From contig JAJZDW010000007.1 of the NCBI GenBank assembly GCA_021851405.1, forward strand, positions 1 through 64,000: DNA of 64,000 nt, given 5' to 3'. This DNA is from Pseudomonadota bacterium (GTDB lineage Bacteria > Pseudomonadota > Gammaproteobacteria > Steroidobacterales > Steroidobacteraceae). Below, one piece after another: positions 16,956-24,607 of this stretch (positions are counted from its first letter, which is position 1; each line of letters opens with the position of its first letter). The notes below the pieces were generated by a model. The model searched no databases, was not told where the DNA came from, and worked only from the letters and a program-made list of their open reading frames with translations. Both the position numbers and the translations under genes were made by a program.

Positions 16956-17959
16956 AAGCCCTGGTCACCGGTGCGAGCGGCTTCGTGGGCGCGGCGCTCG
17001 CGCGCACGCTGCTGGCGGCCGGTTGGCATGTGCGTGTCTTGACCCGCGCCAGCTCGGACCGGCGCAACCTGCGCACGCTCGACGTAGAGAACACCGTCGG
17101 GGACCTGACCGACCCGGCCTCGCTCGAGCGCGCCGTGGCGGACTGCGACGCGGTGTTCCATGCGGCGGCCGATTATCGTCTGTGGGTCCCGGATCCTGAG
17201 ACCATGTACCGCGCCAACGTGGACGGCACCCGCCATCTGATCGCGGCGGCCCACCGTGCCGGCGTCAAGCGCATCGTCTACACCAGCAGCGTGGCGTGCA
17301 TCGGGCTGCCGGCCGACGGCAGTCCCGGAGTCGAGGCGACGCCCGTGGCGCTGACGGAGATGGTCGGGCACTACAAGCGCTCGAAGTTCCTCGCCGAGCG
17401 GGCGGCGCTCGAGGCGGCCGCCGAGGGTGCGCCGGTGGTGATCGTCAACCCGGCGGCCCCCGTTGGGCCGCGCGACGTGAAGCCGACGCCCACGGGCCAG
17501 ATCGTGCTCGACGCGGCCCTCGGTCGCACGCCGGCCTATGTCGATACGGGCTTGAACATCGTACACGTCGATGACGTTGCCGCCGGCCACCTGCTGGCGT
17601 TTCACCGCGGACGCATCGGCGAGCGTTACATCCTCGGCGGGGAGAACCTGCCGCTGCGCGACATCCTGATCGAGATCACCCGACAGGCCGGGCGCTCACC
17701 GCCGCGGGTGAAGTTGCCCCACGGGGTCGTTCTGCCCATCGCGTATGTCGCCGAGTGGATCGCGCGGCTCACCGGCCGTCCGACGCGCGTGACGGTCGAC
17801 AGCGTGCGCATGGCGCGCAAGCGCATGTACTTCTCGAGCGACAAGGCGGTGCGCGAGCTCGGCTACGGGTTCAGGCCCGCGGCGCTGGCGTTCGCCGATG
17901 CGCTCGAGTGGTTTGGCGCCGAGGGCTATCTCGGCCCGCGGCCGGCTCAGAACGGGTAA
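16952..17959 (+). CDS. hpnA: Hopanoid-associated NAD-dependent sugar epimerase/dehydratase HpnA
   Basis: A 335-residue extended short-chain dehydrogenase. The N-terminal KALVTGASGFVGAALA motif binds NAD(P), and the active-site triad is suggested by TSSVA and a HYKRSKF motif (Y-x-x-x-K, about residue 143). The start is TTG 16952, which overlaps hpnG as TTGA and has GGAGG eight bases upstream; the resulting N-terminus (fMet-KALVTG) matches the family exactly. HpnA is conserved in hopanoid clusters but its substrate is not firmly known. The gene converges with the outer-membrane protein gene and overlaps its 3' end by 13 bases. Confidence 0.88.
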   Translation: MKALVTGASGFVGAALARTLLAAGWHVRVLTRASSDRRNLRTLDVENTVGDLTDPASLERAVADCDAVFHAAADYRLWVPDPETMYRANVDGTRHLIAAAHRAGVKRIVYTSSVACIGLPADGSPGVEATPVALTEMVGHYKRSKFLAERAALEAAAEGAPVVIVNPAAPVGPRDVKPTPTGQIVLDAALGRTPAYVDTGLNIVHVDDVAAGHLLAFHRGRIGERYILGGENLPLRDILIEITRQAGRSPPRVKLPHGVVLPIAYVAEWIARLTGRPTRVTVDSVRMARKRMYFSSDKAVRELGYGFRPAALAFADALEWFGAEGYLGPRPAQNG

Positions 17960-19350
17960 TTGATGCCGGTGAACACGGCGATGCCCTCGCTGCCGTCGCC
18001 GACATCGACGTAGCCGACCACCGACGGCGGGGCGATGCCGCGAAAGCCGATGCCGAACACGTTGTGCAGATGCGTGAACGGCGAGGTGCTGTAGTTGTGG
18101 AACACCCGGCCGGTGTCGAAGAACGGCGTCACCTGAATCAGGATGTGCGTCGAGAGCGTGTTCAGCGACAGCACCGTCTGGCGCAGCTCGATGTTCGCGA
18201 CGAAGGCGTTGCGGTCATAGAAGCGGGCAGTGCCATAACCGCGTAGCGGCTGCGAGCCCCCGATCGCGCTCGCATCCCCGCCGAGACTGCTCAGGCCCCA
18301 GAACGGTACGTTGTGTGCGGTCGGCTCGTAGCGCAGGTCGAAGTGCGTGGCCACCGTGAGCGTCGGGGTCGGAGACCAGTAAAAGCGCCCGTCGGCGCCC
18401 GCCTCGGTGAACAGCGAGTCGTCGATCGAGACGTTGCGGCTCGCCACGCCGCCGTACACCACCACTTCCATGCCGTGCGTGGGGATGACGATGTTGTTGC
18501 GTGTGTCGTAGATCAGCGAGACGCGGTTCAGCAGCTCGTGGGTGGTGCCGAGCCCGAGCAGGTCGGCGAAGCGCTGCGTGATCGAGGGGATGCCGCGCAG
18601 AGTGCCGGCGCTCACTTTGACCTTGCGTGCCTCGAAGGTGTAGGCGAGCTGCCAGGCGGAGTTGAAGTTGTAGCCGAACTTCGCCCGCACGAACATCTGC
18701 TGCTTGGTGTAGTTCGTCTGGTTGATGCGCAGTGAGTTGTTGCCGAAGCCGTAGAAGCGCGGCGTGCCGCTGCGGTCGTAGTCCGCCTCGAGCGTCGTCG
18801 TCCAGCGCGACTGGCGCAGCAGGCCGGTCTGCCAGAGCGCATCGAAGGAGCTCTGCACGCGCTGCTGCATGCTCGCGACGATCGACCACTGGGTGTTGAG
18901 CGAGGGGTACTCGAAGATGCGCGCATCGACGCCGAGCCCGAAGTACGGGTTGTGCGTGATGTCCGGGGCGATGATGCGCGTGATCTGGTTCTGCGCATTG
19001 GTGTGCAGAATCGTCGGGATCACCCCCACGGTGGTGCCGCTGTTCGGGCCGACTGCGATGTACGGCACCGGCAGCACCGGCCAGGTGGACGGGTTCAGCC
19101 AGTCGATGTGCGATGGCGGGTGCGCCGGGGCGCGCTGCAGGCGGTAGCAGGGCGGGTGTGCCCGTGTCGCCGTCGGGCAACTCGGTGCGCCGGGGCTCGC
19201 AGTGCACGGGACCGCCGCGGCAGGCCGGGTCAGACAGGGCGCTGGTGCGTGCGCCGCGGCTGTGGCGCTGGCGCCGAGGCCCGCGAGCGCCAGCGCGATC
19301 GCTGCCAGGAGAGTGTTCGCTGGGCTATGCTTGCTTGCCGTGCCGTCCAT
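17947..19350 (-). CDS. Outer-membrane beta-barrel protein (BamA/TamA, surface-antigen-like)
   Basis: About 467 residues: a signal peptide (LLAAIALALAGLGASATAAA), a Pro/Cys-rich linker with about five cysteines, and a barrel of alternating aromatic strands ending GINYPF with the C-terminal Phe required for outer-membrane assembly. The barrel has the RGYGTARFYDRN element (L6-loop-like RGxG/F motif) and the long C-terminal strands of the Omp85/surface-antigen superfamily, without obvious POTRA domains. It sits between hpnA and hpnB on the opposite strand. A role in lipid or hopanoid delivery is speculation from position. The open frame reaches 19422, but the ATG at 19350 gives the best signal peptide. 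Confidence 0.75.
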   Translation of the reverse strand: MDGTASKHSPANTLLAAIALALAGLGASATAAAHAPAPCLTRPAAAVPCTASPGAPSCPTATRAHPPCYRLQRAPAHPPSHIDWLNPSTWPVLPVPYIAVGPNSGTTVGVIPTILHTNAQNQITRIIAPDITHNPYFGLGVDARIFEYPSLNTQWSIVASMQQRVQSSFDALWQTGLLRQSRWTTTLEADYDRSGTPRFYGFGNNSLRINQTNYTKQQMFVRAKFGYNFNSAWQLAYTFEARKVKVSAGTLRGIPSITQRFADLLGLGTTHELLNRVSLIYDTRNNIVIPTHGMEVVVYGGVASRNVSIDDSLFTEAGADGRFYWSPTPTLTVATHFDLRYEPTAHNVPFWGLSSLGGDASAIGGSQPLRGYGTARFYDRNAFVANIELRQTVLSLNTLSTHILIQVTPFFDTGRVFHNYSTSPFTHLHNVFGIGFRGIAPPSVVGYVDVGDGSEGIAVFTGINYPF

Positions 19351-19553
19351 TTTTTTCAAGCCCGTCAGAGTACGTCCCGCGTCGATCGGCCGCAGCGTCA
19401 AGCTCACGGTGCCAGGGACCACCGCACGCGCCGGCGCCGTCGCGCCGGCGGCGCGACGGTCCTGGGCGATCGATGGAACGGCGGATTATATCGGTGAATC
19501 ATGAATTGCACTGCACGACGTGGGACAGAAGAGGCGGCCGCAGGGAGCGAGGC

Positions 19554-20705
19554 GTGATTGACCTGTGCGCCGCCGGGGCGCTGCCGCTGGCGATCTGGGC
19601 GTATCTGCTGCTCGCGCGCGGGCGGTTCTGGCGGCCGGACACGCTGCCGGCGCCGGGTCCCGGGGTGAGCGCACGGGTGGTGGCCGTCGTGCCGGCCCGC
19701 AACGAGGCCGAGCACATCGCGCAGGCGGTCGGCTCGCTGCTCACGCAGCGCTGGGACGGCCAAGTCCAGGTGATCGTCGTGGATGACGGCAGCACCGATG
19801 GCACCGCGGACGTGGCGCGTCAGGCCGCAGCGGCCGCCGGGGCCGCGGAGCGTCTGACCGTGATCTCGGGGGCGGCGCTGCCGCAGGGGTGGACCGGCAA
19901 GCTCTGGGCGATGGCGCAGGGCGTGCGGGCCGCGGAGCGGCTCGAGCCGCAGTACCTGCTGTTCACCGATGCGGACATCGAGCATGCCGAGGACTCGGTG
20001 AGCGCCCTCGTGGCGCAGGCGCAGCGCCAGGGCCGAGATCTGGTCTCCGTGATGGTGCGCCTCTCGAGCGCGACCTGGGCGGAGCGCTGCCTGATCCCCG
20101 CCTTCGTGTTCTTTTTCTTCAAGCTGTATCCGCCGGCGTGGATCGGCGAGCGCGGCCGGCGCACCGCCGGTGCGGCGGGCGGGTGCATCCTGATCCGTCC
20201 GGCGGCGCTGGCGCGCGCCGGTGGACTGGAGTCGATCCGCGCTGCGATCATCGATGATTGCGCGCTCGCCGGACGCGTCAAGGCGAGTGGTGGGTCGTTG
20301 TGGCTCGGACTGTCGGCCACGACCCGCAGTCTGAGGGTCTACGGCAGTGTCGGGGAGATCGGCGCCATGATCTCGCGCACGGCGTTCAATCAGCTGCGCC
20401 ACTCCTGGTGGCTGCTCGGGGCGTCGCTCGCGGGCCTCGCGCTGACCTACGTGACACCACCGCTGTGGGTCGCGAGCGCCGAGCCGCTGTGCGTGGCCCT
20501 CGGCGCGGCCGCCTGGTTGCTGATGACGCTCGCCTACCTGCCCATGGTGCGCTTCTACGGCCTGCCGAGCGGCTACGCGTTGCTGTTGCCGGCCGTGGCG
20601 GTGTTCTACGCCGGCGCGACGCTGCACTCGGCGTTGCGCTATGCGGCCGGCCGCGGCGGGCAGTGGAAGGGACGTGCGCAGGATGTGCGCGCCGGCGGCG
20701 CCTGA
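19554..20705 (+). CDS. hpnB: Hopanoid-associated glycosyltransferase HpnB
   Basis: A 383-residue GT2 glycosyltransferase with an N-terminal membrane segment and three C-terminal membrane segments. The VVPARNEAEHIAQAV start, the VVDDGSTDGTAD nucleotide-binding loop (about residue 80), and the LFTDADIEH metal motif (about 138) are typical. HpnB occurs in many hopanoid clusters; its acceptor is not firmly established. The start is GTG 19554 preceded by AGGGAG; upstream in-frame codons belong to a low-complexity extension running back into the divergent gene and are rejected. It is followed after 5 bases by the PPTase gene. Confidence 0.85.
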   Translation: MIDLCAAGALPLAIWAYLLLARGRFWRPDTLPAPGPGVSARVVAVVPARNEAEHIAQAVGSLLTQRWDGQVQVIVVDDGSTDGTADVARQAAAAAGAAERLTVISGAALPQGWTGKLWAMAQGVRAAERLEPQYLLFTDADIEHAEDSVSALVAQAQRQGRDLVSVMVRLSSATWAERCLIPAFVFFFFKLYPPAWIGERGRRTAGAAGGCILIRPAALARAGGLESIRAAIIDDCALAGRVKASGGSLWLGLSATTRSLRVYGSVGEIGAMISRTAFNQLRHSWWLLGASLAGLALTYVTPPLWVASAEPLCVALGAAAWLLMTLAYLPMVRFYGLPSGYALLLPAVAVFYAGATLHSALRYAAGRGGQWKGRAQDVRAGGA

Positions 20706-20710
20706 GCCGC

Positions 20711-21514
20711 ATGGACCCACAGGGCGCGGCGCGTCCCACCCTCGATCCGCGGCGGATCGACCTGTGGTGCGCGTTTCTCCAGGACATCGATGCCGAGGGG
20801 CGCTGGCGGCAATACGCCGCGCTGCTCGATGAGGGGGAGCGACGCCGCGCCCGCGCGCTGCGGCGAGCGGCCGACCGGCGTCGGCACGTCGCCGCCCGCG
20901 CGCTGGTGCGCACCGTGTTGTCGGGGTACCTGTCGCCGGCTGCGCGGGACTGGCGGTTCGTCGCGGATGCGCACGGCCGTCCGCAGCTCTCGCCCGAGCA
21001 TCGATTGCCCGAGCTGCAATTCAACATCGCGCATACCGCCGGTCTGGTGGTGCTCGCCGTGACGGTCGGCGGGGCGCTCGGCGTCGATGTCGAAACGCCC
21101 CGGCGGCGCACCGACACCGTCGCGCTGGAGCGGTATTTCGCGCCGGCGGAGCGGGCGGCGCTTGAGGCGCTGCCCGCCGCTGCGCGGCGACGGGGATTCT
21201 TCGAGGTGTGGACGCTGAAGGAGGCCTACCTCAAGGCCCGCGGCCTCGGCTTGCGCGTGCCGCTCGAGAGCTTCGCGTTCGAGTTTCGCGCGCCGGCGGG
21301 CGTGACGCTGCAGGTCACGGCCGCGTGTGCCGACACGCCGCAGCGCTGGGCACTGGCCCAGCTCAGTCTGCGCGGGCGTTATCTGCTCGCCTTGTGCGCC
21401 GAGCGACGCACGCCGTCCCCGCTGGCCGTGAGGCTGTACGAGACCGTGCCGCTCGGTGCGGTGCGCTTACTGCAGGCACCGGTGCTGCGCGCCACGGGAA
21501 TCGAAATGTCCTGA
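20711..21514 (+). CDS. 4'-phosphopantetheinyl transferase (Sfp type)
   Basis: A 267-residue two-lobed PPTase. The metal-binding GVDVE (about residue 125) and the WTLKEAYLKARGLGL motif (about 166-180) are intact, as is NIAHTAG (about 104). Such enzymes move the phosphopantetheine arm from coenzyme A to carrier proteins of fatty-acid, polyketide or nonribosomal peptide synthesis. It follows hpnB by 5 bases, so it is probably co-transcribed. No carrier protein or synthase gene is in the window, so its target lies elsewhere. Placement in a hopanoid cluster is unexpected. Confidence 0.88.
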   Translation: MDPQGAARPTLDPRRIDLWCAFLQDIDAEGRWRQYAALLDEGERRRARALRRAADRRRHVAARALVRTVLSGYLSPAARDWRFVADAHGRPQLSPEHRLPELQFNIAHTAGLVVLAVTVGGALGVDVETPRRRTDTVALERYFAPAERAALEALPAAARRRGFFEVWTLKEAYLKARGLGLRVPLESFAFEFRAPAGVTLQVTAACADTPQRWALAQLSLRGRYLLALCAERRTPSPLAVRLYETVPLGAVRLLQAPVLRATGIEMS

Positions 21515-21751
21515 AGACCTCCGGGTCCCACGGGGTGAACCGCTGGCGGCTGCGCGTCGATCAGGCCAAGCCCAGAGTGGTCACGTCGGAGCGAGCACGG
21601 CGGCTCGCGACTCCGTCGGTGCAAGCCATTGAGGCAGCGTCCCTACTTGACGTATGACGGTGTGGGCCACACGAGAAGTGATCGAGATCGATCGATGTGA
21701 TCCGAGCCGCAGCCTCCGCTTCGATGTTGGGCCGGTGCGCGGCGCGGCCGC

Positions 21752-22666
21752 TCAGCCGAGCCGCTGGCGAAGGAACTCGCCCATCGCATTCAGGGATTGC
21801 TCGGCCGCACGATAGTGTCCCAGGGAAGACTGAAACACGTGCGGCATGCCTCGCCAGATCGACAGCGTGACGTCCGTACCGGCGGCCCGAGCGAGATCGG
21901 CGAAGCGGACTGAATCATCGAGCAGCACCTCATCGTCACCGACGTCGATGTGAATCGGCGCCAGGCCGTGCAGCCGTGCGTAGAGCGGGGACGCCTTGGG
22001 GTCTGCTGCGTCGTGGCCACCAAGATAGGCCTGCGCGAGACCGCTGAGGACCTCGCGCGTGAAGATCGGGTCCGCCGCGGCGCGTGTTTCGAGGCTCGCG
22101 CCGGTGAGCGCAAGATCAGTCCAGGGCGAGAGTACCGCGGCGCCTCGGGGTGGCACGGATTCCTTCGCCTCCTCGGCCGCGAGGATCGATAACAGTGACA
22201 ACGTCAGGCCGCCGCCTGCCGAGTCGCCGGCGATGACGATGCGTTTGAACCCATCGGCGAGGAGACCACGATAGGCGTCAACCGCATCGTCAATCGCGGC
22301 CGGAAACGGGTGCTCCGGCGCAAGCCGATAGTTGGCCACAAACGTGTCGGCACCGACACGCGCGGCGATCTGGCCCGCAAAGTGAGTGTACGCGCGCGCC
22401 GAGCCGAGCACGTAGCCGCCGCCGTGCAGAAAGAGCACGCACGCGCCTGACGTGGGGTGGTGTGGACGGCACCAGAGGCCTGGAATGCCACCGACCGTCG
22501 CCGCTTCCACGGCCACACCCGCCGCTGCGGGTGTGGTGGCGAGCAGCGCGTCGAACATCGGTCGCGCCGCGGGGCCGAGACGCTCACCTTTATGAGGCAA
22601 TGCGGCCTGTCGCATGTCGTTCAGGGCCGCGATGTCCTGCGGCGCAAGCGGGTGGAGGGTTGTCAT
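21752..22666 (-). CDS. Alpha/beta hydrolase esterase, hormone-sensitive-lipase-like
   Basis: A 304-residue cytoplasmic hydrolase. The oxyanion-hole motif LHGGGYVLG (about residue 80) and the nucleophile motif GDSAGGG (about 150) are those of the bacterial HSL family, and the acid (DVGDDEVLLDD) and the catalytic His (GMPHVF, about 277) are in place. Such enzymes hydrolyse short acyl esters. It lies 45 bases after the NmrA-like gene on the same strand, so the two likely form an operon opposite the LysR regulator. The natural substrate is unknown. Confidence 0.85.
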   Translation of the reverse strand: MTTLHPLAPQDIAALNDMRQAALPHKGERLGPAARPMFDALLATTPAAAGVAVEAATVGGIPGLWCRPHHPTSGACVLFLHGGGYVLGSARAYTHFAGQIAARVGADTFVANYRLAPEHPFPAAIDDAVDAYRGLLADGFKRIVIAGDSAGGGLTLSLLSILAAEEAKESVPPRGAAVLSPWTDLALTGASLETRAAADPIFTREVLSGLAQAYLGGHDAADPKASPLYARLHGLAPIHIDVGDDEVLLDDSVRFADLARAAGTDVTLSIWRGMPHVFQSSLGHYRAAEQSLNAMGEFLRQRLG

Positions 22667-22711
22667 CGATGTTTTTCCCTGAGCTATTTCTGGGCCGTCG
22701 ATCGAGGGGGC

Positions 22712-23590
22712 TCAGCCGTTCGCCCACGCGGCGGCGGCGTCCTGGGCAAAGTCCCGATAGGATCGCGGCGCGCGACCGAGCAAGTGGGTGAGCTGAGCCA
22801 GATCAGCCGCGCTCGCCACCGCGCCGTCGGTCTGGTAGCGCTTGAGCATCAAGCGCAGATCCATGGCGTGCCAGCTCGGCATCATCCCCTTCATGCGCTG
22901 CTCCATCGCAACGAGATCATCGCCGCCATAACGCACCGGGCGTCCCAGCGCCTCACCCCAGGTGGTGGCGAGGTGCTCACCGGTGAGGGCCTCCGGGCCG
23001 ACCAGACTGAAGGTTTCCCGCGGCAACGCCGCCGGCGCGCGGTGCCGCCGAAGAAGCTCAAGAGCCGCCGCCTCACCGATATCGCGGATATCGACCATCG
23101 AGACGCCCTTCGATCCGATCGGCATGGCGTAAACGCCGAACTTCAGCAGTGGCTCCTTCAGGCGCAGATCATTTTGGATGAAATACGCCGCGCGCAGCAC
23201 GGTCGCCGGAATGCTCAGCTCCTCGATCATTCGCTCGACGGTGTACTTGCCGGCGAAGTGCGGCACATCCGCGTAGGAGTCGCCCTTGAACACGGAGAGA
23301 TAGACAATTCCTTTGAGATCGCTTTCGCGCGCGACACTCAAGGCCAGCATCGCTTGCGTCAGTTCATCCGGAACGTTGGGGGCGAGCAGGAACAGCGTGT
23401 CGATCCCCTTCATCGCCGCGCGCACCGAGTCGACGTCGGCCAGATCTCCGCCGACGGGGGTGATACCGGCCGGGAGCTTGGCGGTCGCGGGTGAGCGCGT
23501 GAAGGCCCGCACCTCATCGGCTCGTCCGGCGAGGTGAGTCAGAACCTGAGATCCAATCGTGCCTGTGGCACCGGTGACCAGAATGCCCAT
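22712..23590 (-). CDS. NmrA-like NAD(P)-binding oxidoreductase
   Basis: A 292-residue atypical short-chain dehydrogenase. The N-terminal ILVTGATGTIGSQVL motif binds NAD(P), and the body matches the NmrA/quinone-reductase-2-like group (for example SVFKGDSYADVPHF and VDIRDIGEAAA). These proteins act either as quinone or aldehyde reductases or as redox sensors. The catalytic Tyr/Lys pair of classical SDRs is not obvious. It is divergently transcribed from the LysR-type gene across a 108-base region, the usual layout for a regulator and its target. Confidence 0.8.
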   Translation of the reverse strand: MGILVTGATGTIGSQVLTHLAGRADEVRAFTRSPATAKLPAGITPVGGDLADVDSVRAAMKGIDTLFLLAPNVPDELTQAMLALSVARESDLKGIVYLSVFKGDSYADVPHFAGKYTVERMIEELSIPATVLRAAYFIQNDLRLKEPLLKFGVYAMPIGSKGVSMVDIRDIGEAAALELLRRHRAPAALPRETFSLVGPEALTGEHLATTWGEALGRPVRYGGDDLVAMEQRMKGMMPSWHAMDLRLMLKRYQTDGAVASAADLAQLTHLLGRAPRSYRDFAQDAAAAWANG

Positions 23591-23698
23591 GTGAATTTCT
23601 CCTGAGAAGCGAGCGGGATGCCGCTTGATGTGCTGCGTACGGTAGCTGTTCCACTAGTGAGTTTTAAGACGCTATAATTGAGCCATAGAGTCTCAATA
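23591..23698. promoter_or_regulatory. Shared control region between NmrA-like gene and LysR gene
   Basis: The 108-base region is richer in A/T than its surroundings and contains TTGAG-N9-CTCAA at 23678-23696, matching the T-N11-A style of LysR boxes. GTTCCACTAGTG near 23648 has an imperfect inverted copy (CACTTAGTGGACC) inside the start of the LysR gene near 23704. These are plausible sites for autoregulation and activation. Confidence 0.45.
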
Positions 23699-24607
23699 AT
23701 GGAACACTTAGTGGACCTGCAGGCGTTGACGGATTTCAATTTGGTCGCCGTGCACGGCGGGTTCGGTCGGGCCAGTCGCCTCTCGGGGCGTGCCAAGGCC
23801 ACGCTGTCGCGCCGGGTGGCTGACCTCGAACAGAGTCTGGGTGCGCGTCTCATTGAGCGTGGGGGACGCACGCTGCGGCTGACGGAGGAGGGACGCGCGT
23901 TGCACGAGCGCACGCAGGGCTTGCTCGCAGAACTGGCAGAGGTCGGCGACGCGATTGCGTTAGGGGCCTCGACCCCCCGTGGGCGCCTGCGGGTCAGTGC
24001 CCCGACGCTCTTTGCACAGATCGCGCTCGGGCGCATCGCGGCACGGTTCGCGCTCGCATACCCTGAGGTACGGCTCGAGATCGTGGCCGAAGACCGCCTC
24101 GTCGATCCCGTGGACGAGGGCTATGACGTGGTCATTCGGGTCGATCCCGCCGCGGATCAGCTGCTCGTGGGTCGACCGTTTTTGCGAGATGAGCGACTGG
24201 TGGTGGCCCCGCCCGGGATGGCGTGCCCGGCGCATCCGCAGGGAGACGCCCGGGAGATTCCCGTCAGAGCGGTGCTGATGACTTCGAGGCGTGCGGATGG
24301 GGTGTGGCGCATGCGCCGCGGCGCTCGGCCGCCCATTTGTCTCAGACCGGAGCCGGTTCTGCGGGTCTCGACGCTCTCGATGGTGCGCGATGCCGTAGTG
24401 GCGGGCGCCGGCGTGGCCTTGCTGCCCAAGATGCTCGTCGCCGAGGACATTGCCACAGGGCGTTTGCTGCCGTGGGGCCAACAGGACGGCCCGGCGGTGG
24501 AGCTCTGGGCGTTGCACAGTTCGCGTCGTCTGGTCGGCGCCAAAGTGCGCGCATTTCTCGGGGTTTTGGAGCACTCCTTTCCGACCAAGGTCCTCTCAGG
24601 GGGTTGA
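23699..24607 (+). CDS. LysR-family transcriptional regulator
   Basis: A 302-residue regulator. The N-terminal helix-turn-helix is read as LVAVHGGFGRASRLSGRAKATLSRRVADLEQSLGA in sequence context (about residues 13-47), followed by RLIERGGRTLRLTEEG, which is diagnostic for LysR proteins. A C-terminal effector-binding domain begins with GRLRVSAPTLFA. The ATG at 23699 is chosen over the TTG at 23678 because it places the helix-turn-helix at the usual distance. It probably controls the divergent NmrA/esterase pair. Its 3' end overlaps the convergent M28-like gene by 12 bases. Confidence 0.88.
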   Translation: MEHLVDLQALTDFNLVAVHGGFGRASRLSGRAKATLSRRVADLEQSLGARLIERGGRTLRLTEEGRALHERTQGLLAELAEVGDAIALGASTPRGRLRVSAPTLFAQIALGRIAARFALAYPEVRLEIVAEDRLVDPVDEGYDVVIRVDPAADQLLVGRPFLRDERLVVAPPGMACPAHPQGDAREIPVRAVLMTSRRADGVWRMRRGARPPICLRPEPVLRVSTLSMVRDAVVAGAGVALLPKMLVAEDIATGRLLPWGQQDGPAVELWALHSSRRLVGAKVRAFLGVLEHSFPTKVLSGG

